Positions 1 through 9,981 of a stretch of 64,000 nucleotides of DNA are shown here, one piece after another. Under the pieces are notes generated by a model that saw only the letters and a list, made by a program, of their open reading frames with translations, did no database searches and was not told where the DNA came from. The stretch is from Sacculina carcini. Taxonomy: Eukaryota > Arthropoda > Thecostraca > Sacculinidae. A program made the position numbers and the translations under genes. The stretch lies in contig OU696581.1 of NCBI GenBank assembly GCA_916048095.2, positions 6,707,766 through 6,771,765 of the forward strand, written 5' to 3'. The first letter of the stretch is position 1. The number at the start of each line of letters is the position of its first letter.

Positions 1-538
1 TCAGCCAATCACAGTAGCCTACGTGCTCGCCTGATCACTTAGCGACCAATCAGGTGGCTACATTTGTCTGTTTTTATTGCCTGACCAATCGTGTTACAAT
101 ATTCATACGCGGTCGGGTCGATGCACACGCACGGCCAAGTTTATTTAAGTCCCGTAGCCTCGGTGCGCAGGACAGTTGGACTGGGACTTTGGCAATAGCT
201 TGACTGACAGGGCTACTCTCTGTGTCTCGCTCGCCTTGTGTCAGTTCGACCCGAGCATCGTCCGACGCATTGTGTTGGATAACGTGCTCGTTGCGATTGC
301 CGCGCATTGGCCTAGGCCTTATTACCTGTATTATTTGTAACGGTACACTAGCTGTTTCAGTGGAAGACTCGCTACACCACTGTTACGGAATTCTGTGCCG
401 CGGCCTTCGTGCCGAGGTTTTGCTGGTCTCCGGCCTTTTGATATTTATTGTACGATTGTTATCGTGTATTTATAATATATCTGATGTGCTACACCGCTCT
501 TTGTTATGTGCGCGCTCAGAACGAGCTATCGCGTAACA
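1..538 (+). repeat. Partial 5' LTR of CsRn1-like gypsy copy 1
   Basis: Positions 1-538 match 5097-5733 closely, so this is the 3' part of an LTR whose start lies before the window. It ends in ...ACA two bases before the primer-binding site at 541. Compared with the downstream LTR it lacks roughly 120 bp of U5 (5605-5727 region). Confidence 0.85.
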
Positions 539-540
539 AG

Positions 541-551
541 TGGTGACCCCG
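541..551 (+). promoter_or_regulatory. Primer-binding site, tRNA-Trp type
   Basis: TGGTGACCCCG directly after the LTR matches the PBS complementary to the tRNA-Trp 3' end, as in CsRn1-clade elements and Rous sarcoma virus (known). It marks the start of the internal region of copy 1. Confidence 0.75.
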
Positions 552-648
552 TATTTTATCAGTATTGTACTCGTATTATATGAGTACTGTATTATTAGAG
601 TCGTGTAGTTTTCAGTGCGTTGCGTACTGTTGATTAGCTCTCGTTCGT

Positions 649-720
649 AGTTTGTAGCTAGTTCGCAGTTTGTAGCTAGTTCGCAGTTTGTAGCTAGTTC
701 GCAGTTTGTAGCTAGTTCGC
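649..720 (+). repeat. 18-bp tandem repeat, four copies, in gypsy 5' leader
   Basis: AGTTTGTAGCTAGTTCGC is repeated four times head to tail between the PBS and the gag start. Confidence 0.9.
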
Positions 721-776
721 AGTAGTGGCTTATTTGCTTGCAGTTCTTGCCGCTTACTCTCGCATACTAACCCAGC

Positions 777-1628
777 ATGGATGGTGAAGTGAAATCAGAC
801 GCGGTATCTGTTCCTGCCGTCATGGGTCCACCACCGTCATTCGTGGAAAACGACCCAAGTGTGTGGATAATTCAGCTGGATCTATATTTTGCCAGAGCGA
901 ATATTAGGCAAGAAACTCTTCGTTTTCAAACAGCCGCATCGCTTCTGCCGCCGCATCATGTCCGTGAGTTTATAGATATAATTCGGAAACCACCTGCAGA
1001 CGTCTATACGCAGTTGTACGACGCTCTATAGTCGAGACTGGGCGCGACGAATTAGCAGAAATTGCGTACGGTGCTGGAACAGCAGGAATTAGGCGACCGG
1101 CGGCCCGGTCAGTTTCTCCGTCACTTGCATGACCTGACAGCGCCGTATATTTCTGACAGCGAATCGCCACTGGTACGGCAAATATTTCTGAAGGCGATGC
1201 CAGATGCTGTCGCTCCGCTCCTGCAGTTCTTGCCACCGGAGACGCCGCTGGAAACCCTGGCTGGCACAGCGGATCGAGTGTTGACAGCACTGCCGAGTGC
1301 CAGCCTTGCAATAAACGCAGTGAGTCCACCTGAGCACGGCTGCAATTGCGCTAAATAGCTGGCGGAAATGCGACAGTGTTTGAACCAGTTGCAGCGCCAA
1401 GTCAGCAAGCTCGCAGTGCGGCGGACTGCCTCGCCAGCCTCGCAACAGGTGCTGTCTCGCGTAACGAGGCACAAATCTCCGCGACCGGCAAAGTCTCGGT
1501 CACAATATGTGGCAAAAGACGAGGAATCCACCACAGATGGCGAGAGGACCAACCTTTGTTGGTATCATTACAATTTCGGCGAGAAAGCGCGCTCGTGCGA
1601 AAAACATTGCAGGCATTATTTAAACTGA
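777..1628 (+). pseudogene. Gypsy copy 1 Gag, CHCC type, with in-frame stops
   Basis: This is the capsid/nucleocapsid polyprotein of a Ty3/gypsy retrotransposon. One frame from the ATG at 777 runs to 1628 but carries stops near 1029, 1053 and 1356, so no full Gag can be made. The N-terminal part has the usual gypsy Gag look (PPSFVENDPSVW..QLDLYF). The C-terminal CWYHYNFGEKARSCEKHC is the C-x2-H-x9-C-x3-C finger that marks the CsRn1 clade. The finger and the tRNA-Trp PBS agree on the clade. The pol frame follows immediately. Confidence 0.85.
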
Positions 1629-4600
1629 TCCCGAGAGGAGAATGTCTGCCAAATTCTTCTCTCGCAAACATCGCAGGCAGCCACAAAAATTCACTGTTTT
1701 TAATCCGGGACCAGGTATCAAGCATTTCCTTTTTGATAGACACCGGGGCGCAGTATAGTATCGTGTCAACGTGTCATTATCCATCCAGTGACACGTCTTC
1801 ATTGTGTCTGCAAGCGGTCAATAACAGTGCTATACGCACACATGGTTCTAAAACGCTCACAGTATCACTCGGTCTGCGTAGAAATTTTCGGTGGACATTT
1901 ATCTTAGCTGATATTGACATATCGATCATCGGGTGTGATTTCATTTCGCATCATGATATTAGCGTTAACCCAAGAAAGTGCGAGCTTATCGATAATACCA
2001 CGCAGCTCAAGGTTCGCGGTTCTGGTTCACATGCGCCTTTGCTGATCTCCGTGTCCATGTCTGGTCACCATGAGAACTACCAGGCCATTGTCAAACAATT
2101 CCCAGAGCTTTTGTCGCCTTCCGTCACTTCTGACGTTTCGAAACACGGTGTTTTTCACCGAATTCATACACATGGTAAGCCTGTGTTTTGTCGACCTCGA
2201 AAACTTGATTCTGCTAGGCTGAAAATTGTCAAAGCGGAGTTTGAAAAGATGCTGGCACAGGGTATAATACGACCGAGTAACCGTCCTTATGCATCGGCAC
2301 TCCATCTTGTTCCGAAACGGGCATCTTCCGATTGGCGTCCATGTAGAGATTACAGAGATCTGAACAGAGTAACAACTCCGGGCAGATTCCCAGTGCCGTA
2401 TCTGCAAGATTTTTCTCCAGCATTACATGGTTCGACTGTATTTTCGAAGATTGACCTGGTCAAGGCGTTTTTCCAGATTCCTGTACACCCGGACGACATA
2501 CACAAAACGGCAATCACCACGCCATTTGGTTCTTTCTAAATGTTGCGGATGCCGTTTGGATTGCTTAATAGCGCGCAGTCAATGCAACATCTGTTGGACT
2601 CAGTACTCCGAGGGTTAAATTTCATCTTCGTGTACATAGACGACATATTGATAGCCAGCAAAAACGAGGCAGACCACCGGTCACATCTACACACAGTTAT
2701 CAGTCGTTTGCGCGCACACGGCATCAAAATAAACATAGAAAATGCGTGTTCGGCAAGCCGGAATTGACTTTTCTCGGCCACACGATAAATAAGGGCGGCA
2801 TAATTCCACAGCGCGACGCAGTGAAAGCAATAATTGAATTTCCTCTTCCAAAAACGCACGAGCAACTGCGTAGGTACTTGTGCATGGTAAATTTTTAACA
2901 CCGTTTTTTGCCGCATGCAGCTTCACTTCTTGCCCCCTTACACAAGCTGATAACAAATCATGCAATAAAATCCAAGGTTCCTGTCATATGGACAAACGAG
3001 GCTACAGATGCATTTGGCAAGTCAAAAAACGCACTTAGCGAAGCCGTGTCGTTGCATCATCAGAATGACTCCGCGCAATTAGCTCTTTTCACAGATGCCA
3101 GGGATTCCGGGATTGGTGCAGTTTTGCAGCAATGTAGTCACGGTGAGTGGCAGCCACTGGCTTTTTGGTCGAAACAGCTGACTTCAGCTCAAGTCAACTA
3201 CAGTGCGTTCGGTAAAGAAGTGCTAGCTGTGTATCTATCCGTTCGACATTTCCGTCCGTATCTAGAAGGTCGAGATTTCACCATATTTACCGACCATAAG
3301 CCGCTGACGCACGCGATCCGCACTCCCACACACAACCACTCACCGAGAGAACAGCGCCATCTAGACTACATACTACAGTTCACTGCAGATGTGCGTCATA
3401 TAAGCGGCAAGGACAATGTGGTCTCTGATGCGTTATCTAGAGTAAGCGCCGTGTCTTCAACCATTGACATAGACTCGCTATCAAAACAGCAGCAAGCAGA
3501 TACTGAACTGCAAGAACTTTTCAAAAACAAGTCAACCAGCTTGAAGCTGGAGTGGCAGAGTTTTCCTGCAGTTTCCAAACACAAAATTCTGTGCGATATT
3601 TCAACCGGAACAACACGACCCTTGGTGCCAACAAAAATGCGTCAGGATGTTTTCCGTATCTTGCACAGTCTTCCCCATCCAGGCCGAGCTGCAACTTTGA
3701 AGCTCGTATCCGACAGATATGTCTGGCCCAACATGCGACAAGATATCATCACTTGGACCAAACAGTGCGCACATTGTCAAACATGTAAGATCACCAGTCA
3801 TAATCGTTCACCAGTCGGACAATTTGAGCTGCCCTCGCGCCGGTTTCAGCATGTGCACGTGGACATAGTAGGCCCACTTCCGTGCTCCAATGGTCACCAA
3901 TGTATTTTGACAGTGATTGACAGGTTTACACGCTGGCTAGAAGCATGTCCTATTCCTGACATATCGGCCGATACGGTAGCACGATACTTCATTTCAACTT
4001 GGGTGTCGCGTTTCAGTGTCCCCGAGAGTATTGTCTCAGACAGAATCACTCAATTCACAAGCCACCTCTGGAGACAACTCAAAAAATGTTTCGGGACCAA
4101 CATGCGCTTGACAACGGCGTACAATCCGGCAGCCAACGACCTAGTAGAACGGCTTCACCGCCAGCTCAAAGGTGCACTTCGGGGTTGTAGTGACTGGACA
4201 AACAGACTGTCAATAGTCCTGTTAGGTATTCGGTCCTTCATGAAATCACCTTTAAATTGTTCCTCCGCCGAGCTGGTATATGGTGCCAAATTGCGTTTAC
4301 CAGGTGAATTGTTAAATAGACAACCACAATTAACTCACACATATTGTCAGTTTGCCAAACAATCGTCTGAACATTTCAGTGCTATCCGGCCACAGCAGAC
4401 CCGCGCAGCTGAGACAGCAGTGTTCCACCTGCCCAGCTTGTCCGATGCAGATTTCGTGTGCGTGCGTCATGACGGCCACAGACGTCCGCTGCAGCCGGTG
4501 TACCAGGGGCCGTACAAGGTGGTGAAATGTACGCCAAAAACGTTCACTATTGAGCGGCATGGACACGAGGTGGTCGGCATTGATCGTCTGCGTCCAGCAT

Positions 4601-4773
4601 TTCTGGAAAATGAGAACATTTCATCCGCTCCAGGGAACGACAGCTTCGTGCATCAGCCAAAACAAAACTCCACCAAGATCACTCACACTCAGACGCACAC
4701 CACGCCACAATCCATTTTGTACCGTACCCGATCTGGCAGAGCTGTCAAACATCCGGTTCGTTTCTCGCCATGA
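1620..4773 (+). pseudogene. Gypsy copy 1 Pol (PR-RT-RH-IN), nearly complete but broken
   Basis: Retrotransposon polyprotein. Domains in order: aspartic protease (FLIDTGAQYSIVS, ~1732), reverse transcriptase ending in FVYIDDIL (~2630), RNase H (LFTDARDSG ~3090, FTDHKPL ~3290), integrase H2C2 finger (~3680-3790), integrase core (VDIVGPLP ~3860, SDRITQF ~4035, VERLHRQLK ~4145, so D,D,E are all visible) and a GPY/F-type end (VYQGPYKVV ~4500). Breaks: a TAA at 2537-2539 inside RT in frame, a one-base frameshift near 2740-2770, and a further stop near 2897. From 2908 to 4773 the RNase H and integrase frame is open for 621 codons. Family CsRn1-like by finger and PBS. Confidence 0.9.
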
Positions 4774-4776
4774 TCT

Positions 4777-4789
4777 AAAGGGGGGCTCA
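4777..4789 (+). promoter_or_regulatory. Polypurine tract of gypsy copy 1
   Basis: AAAGGGGGGCTCA directly precedes the TGTGG that begins the downstream LTR, four bases after the pol stop. This is the expected plus-strand primer. Confidence 0.75.
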
Positions 4790-5733
4790 TGTGGCGTGTC
4801 ATGCATATTTTATTTATTATATTAATGTGTCTATATTTAAATGTGTATGTGTGCGCGTATGCCTTTATATGTATGTGCCGCATGTGTTTGTATGTTTGTG
4901 TGGCATGCCTTCCAGAATGTTCGATGTATGTTAAGTGACGTGTGTCTAGTACAACCCGCAAGCACGCATGTTGTATGTGTATGCGTGCGCGTATGTTTGT
5001 GTGGCATGCGTTCTAGAATGTTCCGTGTAGGTTAGGTGACGTGTGCCTGCGTGCGGCATAGCGTGTGTGTGTGCGTGTTAGCTTGAGAAAATAGTTCAGC
5101 CAATCACAGTAGCCTACGTGCTCGCCTGATCACATAGCGACCAATCAGGTGGCTACATTTGTCTGTTTTATTGCCTGACCAATCGTGTTACAATATTCAT
5201 ACGCGGTCGGGTCGATGCACACGCACGGCCAAGTTTGTTTAAGTCCCGTAGCCTCGGTGCGCAGGACAGTTGGACTGGGACTTTGGCAATAGCTTGACTG
5301 ACAGGGCTACTCTCTGTGTCTCGCTCGCCTTGTGTCAGTTCGACCCGAGCATCGTCCGACACATTGTGGTGGACAACGTGCTCGTTGCGATTGCCGCGCA
5401 TTGGCATAGGTTATTACCAGTGGTATTTGTAACGGTGCAGTAGCTGTTTTAGTGGAGGACTCGCTACACCACTGTTACGGAATTCTGTGCAGCGGCCTTC
5501 GTGCCGAGGTTTTGCTGGTCTCCGGTCTTTTGATATTAATTGTACGATTGTTACCGTGTATTTATAATATATCTGATGTGCTACACCGCTCTTTGTTATG
5601 TGCGCGCTCTGAACCAGCTTCGCGTAAGAGTTTACTGTATATGTGTTGCTTCATTTGATGTAACCGAGGTAAGTTTTTAGTCAATCGTTCAATACACAGT
5701 TGCGTGTTATTATCTTTTTTAGGCGTTCCTACA
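4790..5733 (+). repeat. Full LTR shared by two tandem gypsy copies (944 bp)
   Basis: It runs from TGTGGCGTGTC to GTTCCTACA. A PPT lies just before it and a second tRNA-Trp PBS (5736-5746, TGGTGACCCCG) just after it. It is therefore both the 3' LTR of copy 1 and the 5' LTR of copy 2. The first third is GT-rich, with imperfect internal repeats of a GTTTGTGTGGCATGC type around 4886 and 4994. Confidence 0.85.
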
Positions 5734-5897
5734 AGTGGTGACCCCGAAAGTTCGTTGTAAACCATTTTTCTGTATTTCTTCGCCTGTGCGAAATATCAAT
5801 GTCAATTGAGCCAGCAGACGCTCTTTCAGCAGCAATCTGGGTGGAGATACCCGTGTTTGATGACACTCATGTAGACACGTGACAACTGATTTGTGAT
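5734..5897 (+). pseudogene. Gypsy copy 2: PBS and Gag start, split by insertion
   Basis: The PBS (5736-5746) is followed by a leader and an ATG at 5799 opening MSIEPADALSAAIWVEIPVFDD, with a TGA about 27 codons in. The stretch is cut at 5898-5902 (aatct) by the LTR element 5903-9291. The same five bases resume at 9292. The reading is degenerate, and only the position and the PBS show it is Gag. Confidence 0.6.
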
Positions 5898-5902
5898 AAT
5901 CT

Positions 5903-6540
5903 TGTAGCGTCAAATGTCGAAAAAAACGACAATGTCTTTCTCGATGCACAGACAAAGACAGACAGGCGCGTGCGGGACAGCCATGTCCCACACGCGCCTA
6001 CAAGACTACACCATACAGCGAGCACCAAGAGACAATCCCCGATTCCTCCCCGTTAGCGCATTATAAAGCGAGCTATGTTCGAAGAACATGTGTGTGACAA
6101 CAGCGATGACACATGCAGATTCATACACACATGCACGCATACCAATATACTACAGATACATTGCCACATATAGATGCATGGCAACAGTGACGATGACGCG
6201 ATCACACCCACACACACGCACACATACACACTCACGCATATACACATACTCATATACACACATACGTTCGCGTGTACAAATAGTGCTTAGCAACAATGAT
6301 GATTACGTGACCATACATACACACGCACAAGCATACACGCGCATACACACGCACACAGACGCGCATATACGCGCTGACTCACAGGCACACACGCGCACGC
6401 ATACACACTCAGGCTAGCGCGCTTGTTCTGCAAACCTACAGCGTGCGATTGCAGTTCCGTCTATCCTAGCTATGTGTGATTCAACAAGGGTGACATAATC
6501 GCAATCGAATGATGGCATCGCAACGCACACTGTTACTACA
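5903..6540 (-). repeat. 3' LTR (minus) of the minisatellite-bearing element
   Basis: TGTAGCGTC...CTGTTACTACA, nearly identical to 8654-9291. It contains a GC palindrome (5964-5999) and a long CA-rich microsatellite (about 6200-6410). Confidence 0.85.
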
Positions 6541-6634
6541 CTCCCCCCTGATCATCAAGATCATTAAGCTAACATTCATGAGCAATAGCATCATGCATTC
6601 CAAATTGCCACCAGCAAGACACATTCACACCACA

Positions 6635-6890
6635 CTAACTCTCTCGCTCGCAAAGACACGCTTTCTTTTGCCGCAGACGGCTACTGCGCCTAACAATGTG
6701 CGTCTCAGTATCTTCGTGTTGCTCAGCCGACGGGTCGTGCATACGCTCAACAGTCGTCGACGTGTCTCTCGCCACATGCTCATCGCCTATGTCAACAATG
6801 AGTGGGTCATCGTTGTCGTCGTTGTTCAAGTTGTCCGCACCAGCAACGTCTTTGAACCGCTCCGATACCGCTAATCTGATGTCCCGTACG
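6635..6890 (-). pseudogene. C-terminal tail of gypsy Pol
   Basis: The minus frame ends in RRSSRLRQKKACLCERES before a stop just upstream of the PPT. Acidic and basic tails with a final (R)RSxRxR motif close many gypsy Pol proteins (known). No RT, RNase H or integrase precedes it. The minisatellite begins at once. Confidence 0.5.
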
Positions 6891-7930
6891 TGTCGCGGCA
6901 CACCGTCACCTGTGTGTCTTCGCCGGACGCACCTGTGCGTTTCCACCGGCCGCACTTCTGCGTCTTCGCCGGGCGCACACGTACCTGTGCGTTCCCACCG
7001 GCCGCACTCGTGCGTCTTCACCCGCCGCAATTCTGCGTTCCCACCGGCCGCACCTATGCGTTCCCACCGGCCGCACATATGCGTCATCGCCGGCTGAACT
7101 CGTGCGTCCCCGCCGGCCGCACTTCTGCGTTCCTACCGGCCGCACTCGTGGGTTCCCACCGGCCGCACCTGTGCGTTCCCGCCGGCCGCACCTCTGAGTC
7201 TCGCCGGCCGCACTCGTGCATACCCGCCGGCCGCATTCTTGCGTTCCCACCGGCCGCACCTATGCGTTCCCGCCGGCCGCACCTGTGCGTTCCTACCGGC
7301 CGCACTTCTGCGTTCCCTACCGGACGCACCTGTGCGTTTCCACCGGCCGCACTTCTGCGTCTTCGCCGGGCGCACACGTACCTGTGCGTTCCCACCGGCC
7401 GCACTCGTGCGTCTTCACCCGCCGCAATTCTGCGTTCCCACCGGCCGCACCTATGCGTTCCCACCGGCCGCACCTATGCGTCATCGCCGGCTGAACTCGT
7501 GCGCCCCCGCCGGCCGCACCTATGCGTCATCGCCGGCTGAACTCGTGCGTCCCCGCCGGCCGCACTTCTGCGTTCCTACCGGCCGCACCTGTGCGTTATC
7601 TGCCGGTCGCACCTATGCGTCTCGCCGGCCGCACCCGTGCGTCTTCGCCGGCCGCACCTGTGCGTTCCCGCCGGCCGCACCTCTGAGTCTCGCCGGCCGC
7701 ACTCGTGCATACCCGCCGGCCGCACTCGTGCGTTCCCACCGGCTGCACTCGGGCGTCTCTGCCGGCCGCACCCGTGCGTTTTTGCCGGCCGCACCTGTGC
7801 GTCTTCGCCGGCCGCACCTGTGCGTTCTCTGCCGGCCGCAATTCTGTGCATCCGCCGGCCGCACCCTGCGTTTCCACCGGCCGCATCTGGGCGTCTTCGC
7901 CGGCCGCACCGGCGCGTCTCCACCGGCAAT
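6890..7930. repeat. 23-bp GC-rich minisatellite, about 45 units
   Basis: Imperfect tandem copies of a unit containing TGCGTTCCCACCGGCCGCAC plus three variable bases. Because 23 is not divisible by three, every frame on both strands stays open for long stretches, which produces spurious long ORFs such as 7239-8273 (+). A partial higher-order repeat is visible: about 6925-7090 recurs around 7325-7490. Confidence 0.9.
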
Positions 7931-8470
7931 CCGGCGACGAAAGCGCAAATCAGCGCGCTGTCCCTGCTCCTCCGAATATCGAGGCCAGACGGCGCAGCTA
8001 TGCCAGAAAAACGTCGACAGACTCTCCTACATTGAGAAGTCGACTCACGAACCTCGCACGACTCACGTACGTCGCAGCAGAAGCAAGGGCAGCACGCGCG
8101 CCAGGCCGCGACGCACGGCAGCCGCCGCCGCGTCCATTTCGTGGCGCCGAAAGAACAGCGCGCGGCCGACAAACGTCTCGCCATTGACGGATGTCACGAA
8201 TAAACCGCTGGCGCTGCCGTTTCCGCCGCATCTTCGTCGACACAGACCGTGCGGCCGTCCAGCGATGACATAGAGTAGGGCAGACGCAGTTGCTCCGAGT
8301 GATGTTGCCGGCCGACGGCCAGAACGACAGCCACACACTCGCCGTCCAGTTCCGTCAAGTAGACGTGCGTCAGCCGCCGGCCGGCCGGCAACTGCCACAC
8401 AGGCTCGGCCAGTCGCAGGCCGAACGGCGCGCCCGTGCGCACCGTCCGACAGACGAAGTGGCCGCATATC
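7931..8470 (-). other. GC-rich internal stretch, origin not recognised
   Basis: It lies between the Gag start and the minisatellite. On the minus strand one open frame (8442-8194) reads LTELDGECVAVVLAVGR and similar. I do not recognise it as Gag or Pol. It may be captured host sequence or a scrambled remnant. Confidence 0.35.
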
Positions 8471-8638
8471 TTACAGGCAACTCACTCCCCGCAGTCTGCG
8501 GACCATCTCGGCCTTCTCGAGCCACTCCGTTACTGGCACGATCCGCCCATTAAACTCGGGTACCAGACGAATGTTGAAGGGAGCCCCACTGCCCTCACTC
8601 ACCTCCGGCATCGGGACATCTCTCGTACTCGCTTCCAT
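8471..8638 (-). pseudogene. Gag N-terminus of the non-autonomous LTR element
   Basis: The ATG at 8638 lies 15 bases after the 5' LTR. The 55-residue peptide contains FNIRLVPEFNG and VTEWLEKAEMVRRLRG, typical of the start of a gypsy-type Gag. It stops at 8471. The adjacent AGCTATTTCGGC at the LTR edge recurs in the element at 57979-59524 and may be the priming site. It does not start with TGG. Confidence 0.6.
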
Positions 8639-8653
8639 GTTGCCGAAATAGCT

Positions 8654-9291
8654 TGTAGCGTCAAATGTCGAAAAAAACGACAATGTATTTCTCGATGCAC
8701 AGACAAAGACAGACAGGCGCGTGCGGGACAGCCATGTCCCACACGCGCCTACAAGACTACACCATACAGCGAGCACCAAGAGACAATCCCCGATTCCTCC
8801 CCGTTAGCGCATTATAAAGCGAGCTATGTTCGAAGAACATGTGTGTGACAACAGCGATGACACATGCAGATTCATGCACACATGCACGCATACCAATATA
8901 CTACAGATACATTGCCACATATAGATGCATGGCAACAGTGACGATGACGCGATCACACCCACACACACGCACACATACACACTCACGCATATACACATAC
9001 TCATATACACACATACGTTCGCGTGTACAAATAGTGCTTAGCAACAATGATGATTACGTGACCATACATACACACGCACAAGCATACACGCGCATACACA
9101 CGCACACAGACGCGCATATACGCGCTGACTCACAGGCACACACGCGCACGCATACACACTCAGGCTAGCGCGCTTGTTCTGCAAACCTACAGCGTGCGAT
9201 TGCAGTTCCGTCTATCCTAGCTATGTGTGATTCAACAAGGGTGACATAATCGCAATCGAATGATGGCATCGCAACGCACACTGTTACTACA
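8654..9291 (-). repeat. 5' LTR (minus) of the minisatellite-bearing element
   Basis: Same length (638 bp) as 5903-6540 and near identical by eye, with one visible difference near 8876. This suggests a recent insertion. Confidence 0.85.
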
Positions 9292-9981
9292 AATCTATTG
9301 GAAGATGGAATAGTTGACCAAATTTCGCAAAGTCTTGGCGAAACTTCTCCCCGCAAATTTCTGCATTTTCCAGGAACTCTCGTGTCAATCACCGCTGGCA
9401 GCCGACTGCTACGATCGACTTCGAAACAGATTGAGTACCAGGCTTCAACTGTCTCCAGCTTAGAGACTCTAGCGTTTGGAAAGCCTGCCACGGCGGCTGG
9501 GTTCCATAAAGCCATCCTAGCTATATGACAACATGCACGCGTTTTACCCAAATGATATGGATCACGAGATCTTGCGCGTGGTCTTTTTGCTCATGATTCT
9601 CACAGAGATGCAGCTTCTGTACAGAGATTTGCTGAGGACAGTCACACTTCGAGAGGTTGCCCTCCAAATCAACATCCACCATCGTGCACACGCTCATGTG
9701 ACACCAGCGCCAACTCTTGCGGTCAGCCAGGAGATCAGTGACAACGACGAATGTATTGTCGCTGCCACGCGCCATGCTGCCGCACGTGCTCCAACAGACG
9801 CGGTTAAGCGCCGTCAAAACAGTTCGGAGCAACCGACTGCAGGCTCAAGTTTCGTCGACCACTGGTGTCGCCTCCACCGCAAATACGGTCCCGCCGCGCG
9901 GTACCGTGCTGGACCGTTCACGTACCATGCTGACCTGCCGCATTTCCAGCGGCCGGGAAACGGGCGCGGCGACCGGCGGTA
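9292..9981 (+). pseudogene. Gypsy copy 2: degenerate Gag continuation
   Basis: Resumes after the insertion. The frame at 9533-9982 ends with WCRLHRKYGPAARYRAG followed by GNGRG, a decayed version of the C-x2-H...C-x3-C finger seen in copy 1, with the later cysteines lost. The part at 9298-9528 is open but not clearly Gag. Confidence 0.55.

Larger units (their letters stand above)
5903..9291 (-). mobile_element. Non-autonomous LTR retrotransposon with minisatellite core
   Basis: Two 638-bp direct repeats (5903-6540 and 8654-9291) flank 2.1 kb. A perfect 5-bp duplication aatct (5898-5902, 9292-9296) proves insertion into gypsy copy 2. Orientation is minus: a PPT (ATCAGGGGGGAG, complement of 6541-6552) abuts the left LTR, and a short Gag start lies after the right LTR. 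Only the N-terminal Gag and the C-terminal tail of Pol remain. The middle is a 23-bp minisatellite plus an unrecognised GC-rich stretch, so the element must be moved in trans. Confidence 0.85.

Noticed and set aside
5168-5407. Minus-strand frame MPMRGNRNEHV..., also at 74-307
   Set aside because: Lies in the LTR; duplicated because the LTR is, and has no protein features.
6088-6417. Open frames rich in HTHT/VCVCV in CA-rich DNA (also 8839-9168, 32899-33177, 58134-58409, 59310-59558)
   Set aside because: Simple-repeat translations inside LTRs or microsatellites, with no domain.
7239-8273. 344-codon open frame, plus strand, rich in RPHLCVPAGRT repeats
   Set aside because: Product of the 23-bp minisatellite; every frame on both strands is similarly open and the composition is periodic every 23 residues.
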